From Phycisphaerales bacterium (GTDB taxonomy: Bacteria > Pseudomonadota > Gammaproteobacteria > Competibacterales > Competibacteraceae), in the NCBI GenBank assembly GCA_014879435.1, contig JACSSB010000259.1, forward strand, positions 1 through 6,108: 6,108 nt of DNA, in the 5' to 3' direction. Shown in pieces: positions 5,895 through 6,108 of this stretch. The notes below the pieces were generated by a model. That model had not been told where the DNA came from. It saw only the letters and a program-made list of their open reading frames with translations, and searched no databases. Both the position numbers and the translations under genes were made by a program. The stretch's first letter is position 1; every line of letters starts with the position of its first letter.

Positions 5895-6042
5895 CCAATC
5901 TCCTCGGGTAGTGGCCAATGCGGTGATGCAGTCGGGGGTTGATGCGCACTCGCTCGATAAACCCAAACCGCAATATTATTGTTAAAACATAGCCAAGGCT
6001 TCTTGCAAATGCACGCTGAAGTGATCGCAAACGGATGATCAT
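5878..6042 (-). CDS. Doubtful 54-codon small ORF linked to the upstream frame by ATGA
   Basis: ATG at 6042 overlaps the TGA of the frame to its right (ATGA) and is preceded by GGGGGA about 4 nt upstream. The 54-residue product begins MIIRLRSLQRAFARSLG, has one hydrophobic patch (LGYVLTIILRFGFI) and a very basic Arg/His-rich C-terminus, and ends at TGA 5878-5880, 17 nt inside the first small gene. The codons include AGA, AGG, ATA-ATA and several CGA, unlike the surrounding genes, and the stretch contains an AT-rich patch better explained as a promoter region. I recognise no family. Most likely it is not a gene. Confidence 0.15.
   Translation of the reverse strand: MIIRLRSLQRAFARSLGYVLTIILRFGFIERVRINPRLHHRIGHYPRRLDEHSD
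5900..5905 (-). promoter_or_regulatory. Ribosome binding site fixing the start of the first small gene
   Basis: GAGGAG on the minus strand lies 5 nt before the ATG at 5894. It is the strongest Shine-Dalgarno sequence in the window and rules against the longer in-frame start at 5966. Confidence 0.75.
5971..6008 (-). promoter_or_regulatory. AT-rich patch upstream of the small-gene trio, possible promoter region
   Basis: Between the putative upstream stop at 6039 and the first small gene is a 144-nt gap. Its only AT-rich segment is 5972-5990 (AATATTATTGTTAAAACAT), with TTGCAA at 6003-6008 as a possible -35 element. No well-matched -10 lies at 16-18 nt (TTAACA at 17 nt is poor). The location is right for a trio promoter, but the elements are weak. 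Confidence 0.25.
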
Positions 6043-6108
6043 GATTCCCCCACCCGGCTCATCAAATCGGCCCGCATGCCCATCTTCACCCGATCCCGAT
6101 TTCCCGAC
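6039..6108 (-). CDS. Possible 3' end of an upstream gene, truncated by the window edge
   Basis: On the minus strand a frame runs from the window edge to TGA at 6039-6041 and encodes 22 residues ending VKMGMRADLMSRVGES. Sixteen of the 22 codons end in G or C, and the residue composition is ordinary for a soluble protein, which suggests real coding sequence. A second minus-strand frame is also open from the edge, so the choice is not certain. I do not recognise the family. If real, this gene lies directly upstream of the small-gene trio in the same orientation. Confidence 0.35.
   Translation of the reverse strand, partial: SGNRDRVKMGMRADLMSRVGES

Noticed and set aside
5895..5966. Longer start of the first small gene (24 extra residues)
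   Set aside because: The extension resembles nothing in its paralogues, and GAGGAG directly before 5894 marks the start.
6035..6042. ATGATCAT palindrome near the right edge as an operator
   Set aside because: An 8-bp palindrome is expected by chance, and it coincides with a plausible stop/start overlap. No second half-site or repeat is nearby.

Overview
The window looks like a chromosomal segment of a Gram-negative bacterium, most probably a gammaproteobacterium with moderate to fairly high G+C. The TatC fragment is very close to the Escherichia coli protein as I remember it. The large L,D-transpeptidase has the LdtD (YcbB) layout plus a lipobox. A finer placement is not justified. Small proteins like the three at the right end are, as I recall, frequent in sulfur-oxidising and other chemolithotrophic bacteria, but that is weak evidence.

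Left part (1-1804, plus strand): the 3' part of tatC, then lrgA and lrgB. The gap between tatC and lrgA is 19 nt, and lrgA and lrgB overlap by 8 nt, so the three probably form one transcriptional unit. All three products are inner-membrane proteins: the Tat export receptor and a two-part CidAB/LrgAB-type membrane system.

Middle (1817-4592, minus strand): truA (tRNA pseudouridine synthase) converges on lrgB with only 12 nt between the stops. Upstream of truA lies a 634-residue lipoprotein L,D-transpeptidase with a peptidoglycan-binding domain and a YkuD domain. A strong intrinsic-terminator-like hairpin separates the two genes and sits directly before the truA Shine-Dalgarno sequence. Upstream of the transpeptidase is an AT-rich gap with a plausible sigma70 promoter.

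Right part (4756-5894, minus strand): three consecutive small genes for about 112-128-residue proteins of one family, which I recognise as DUF2173 / roadblock-LC7-like. The first and third carry PPRGW and C-x3-N-x2-C at identical residue numbers. The middle copy lacks both and has a loop insertion. This small paralogue operon, of unknown function, is the most interesting object in the window. At the extreme right, the minus strand may carry the last 22 codons of another gene, with a doubtful small ORF joined to it by an ATGA overlap.

No tRNA, rRNA, CRISPR array, insertion sequence or long repeat was recognised. No stretch above 300 bases is without a gene.
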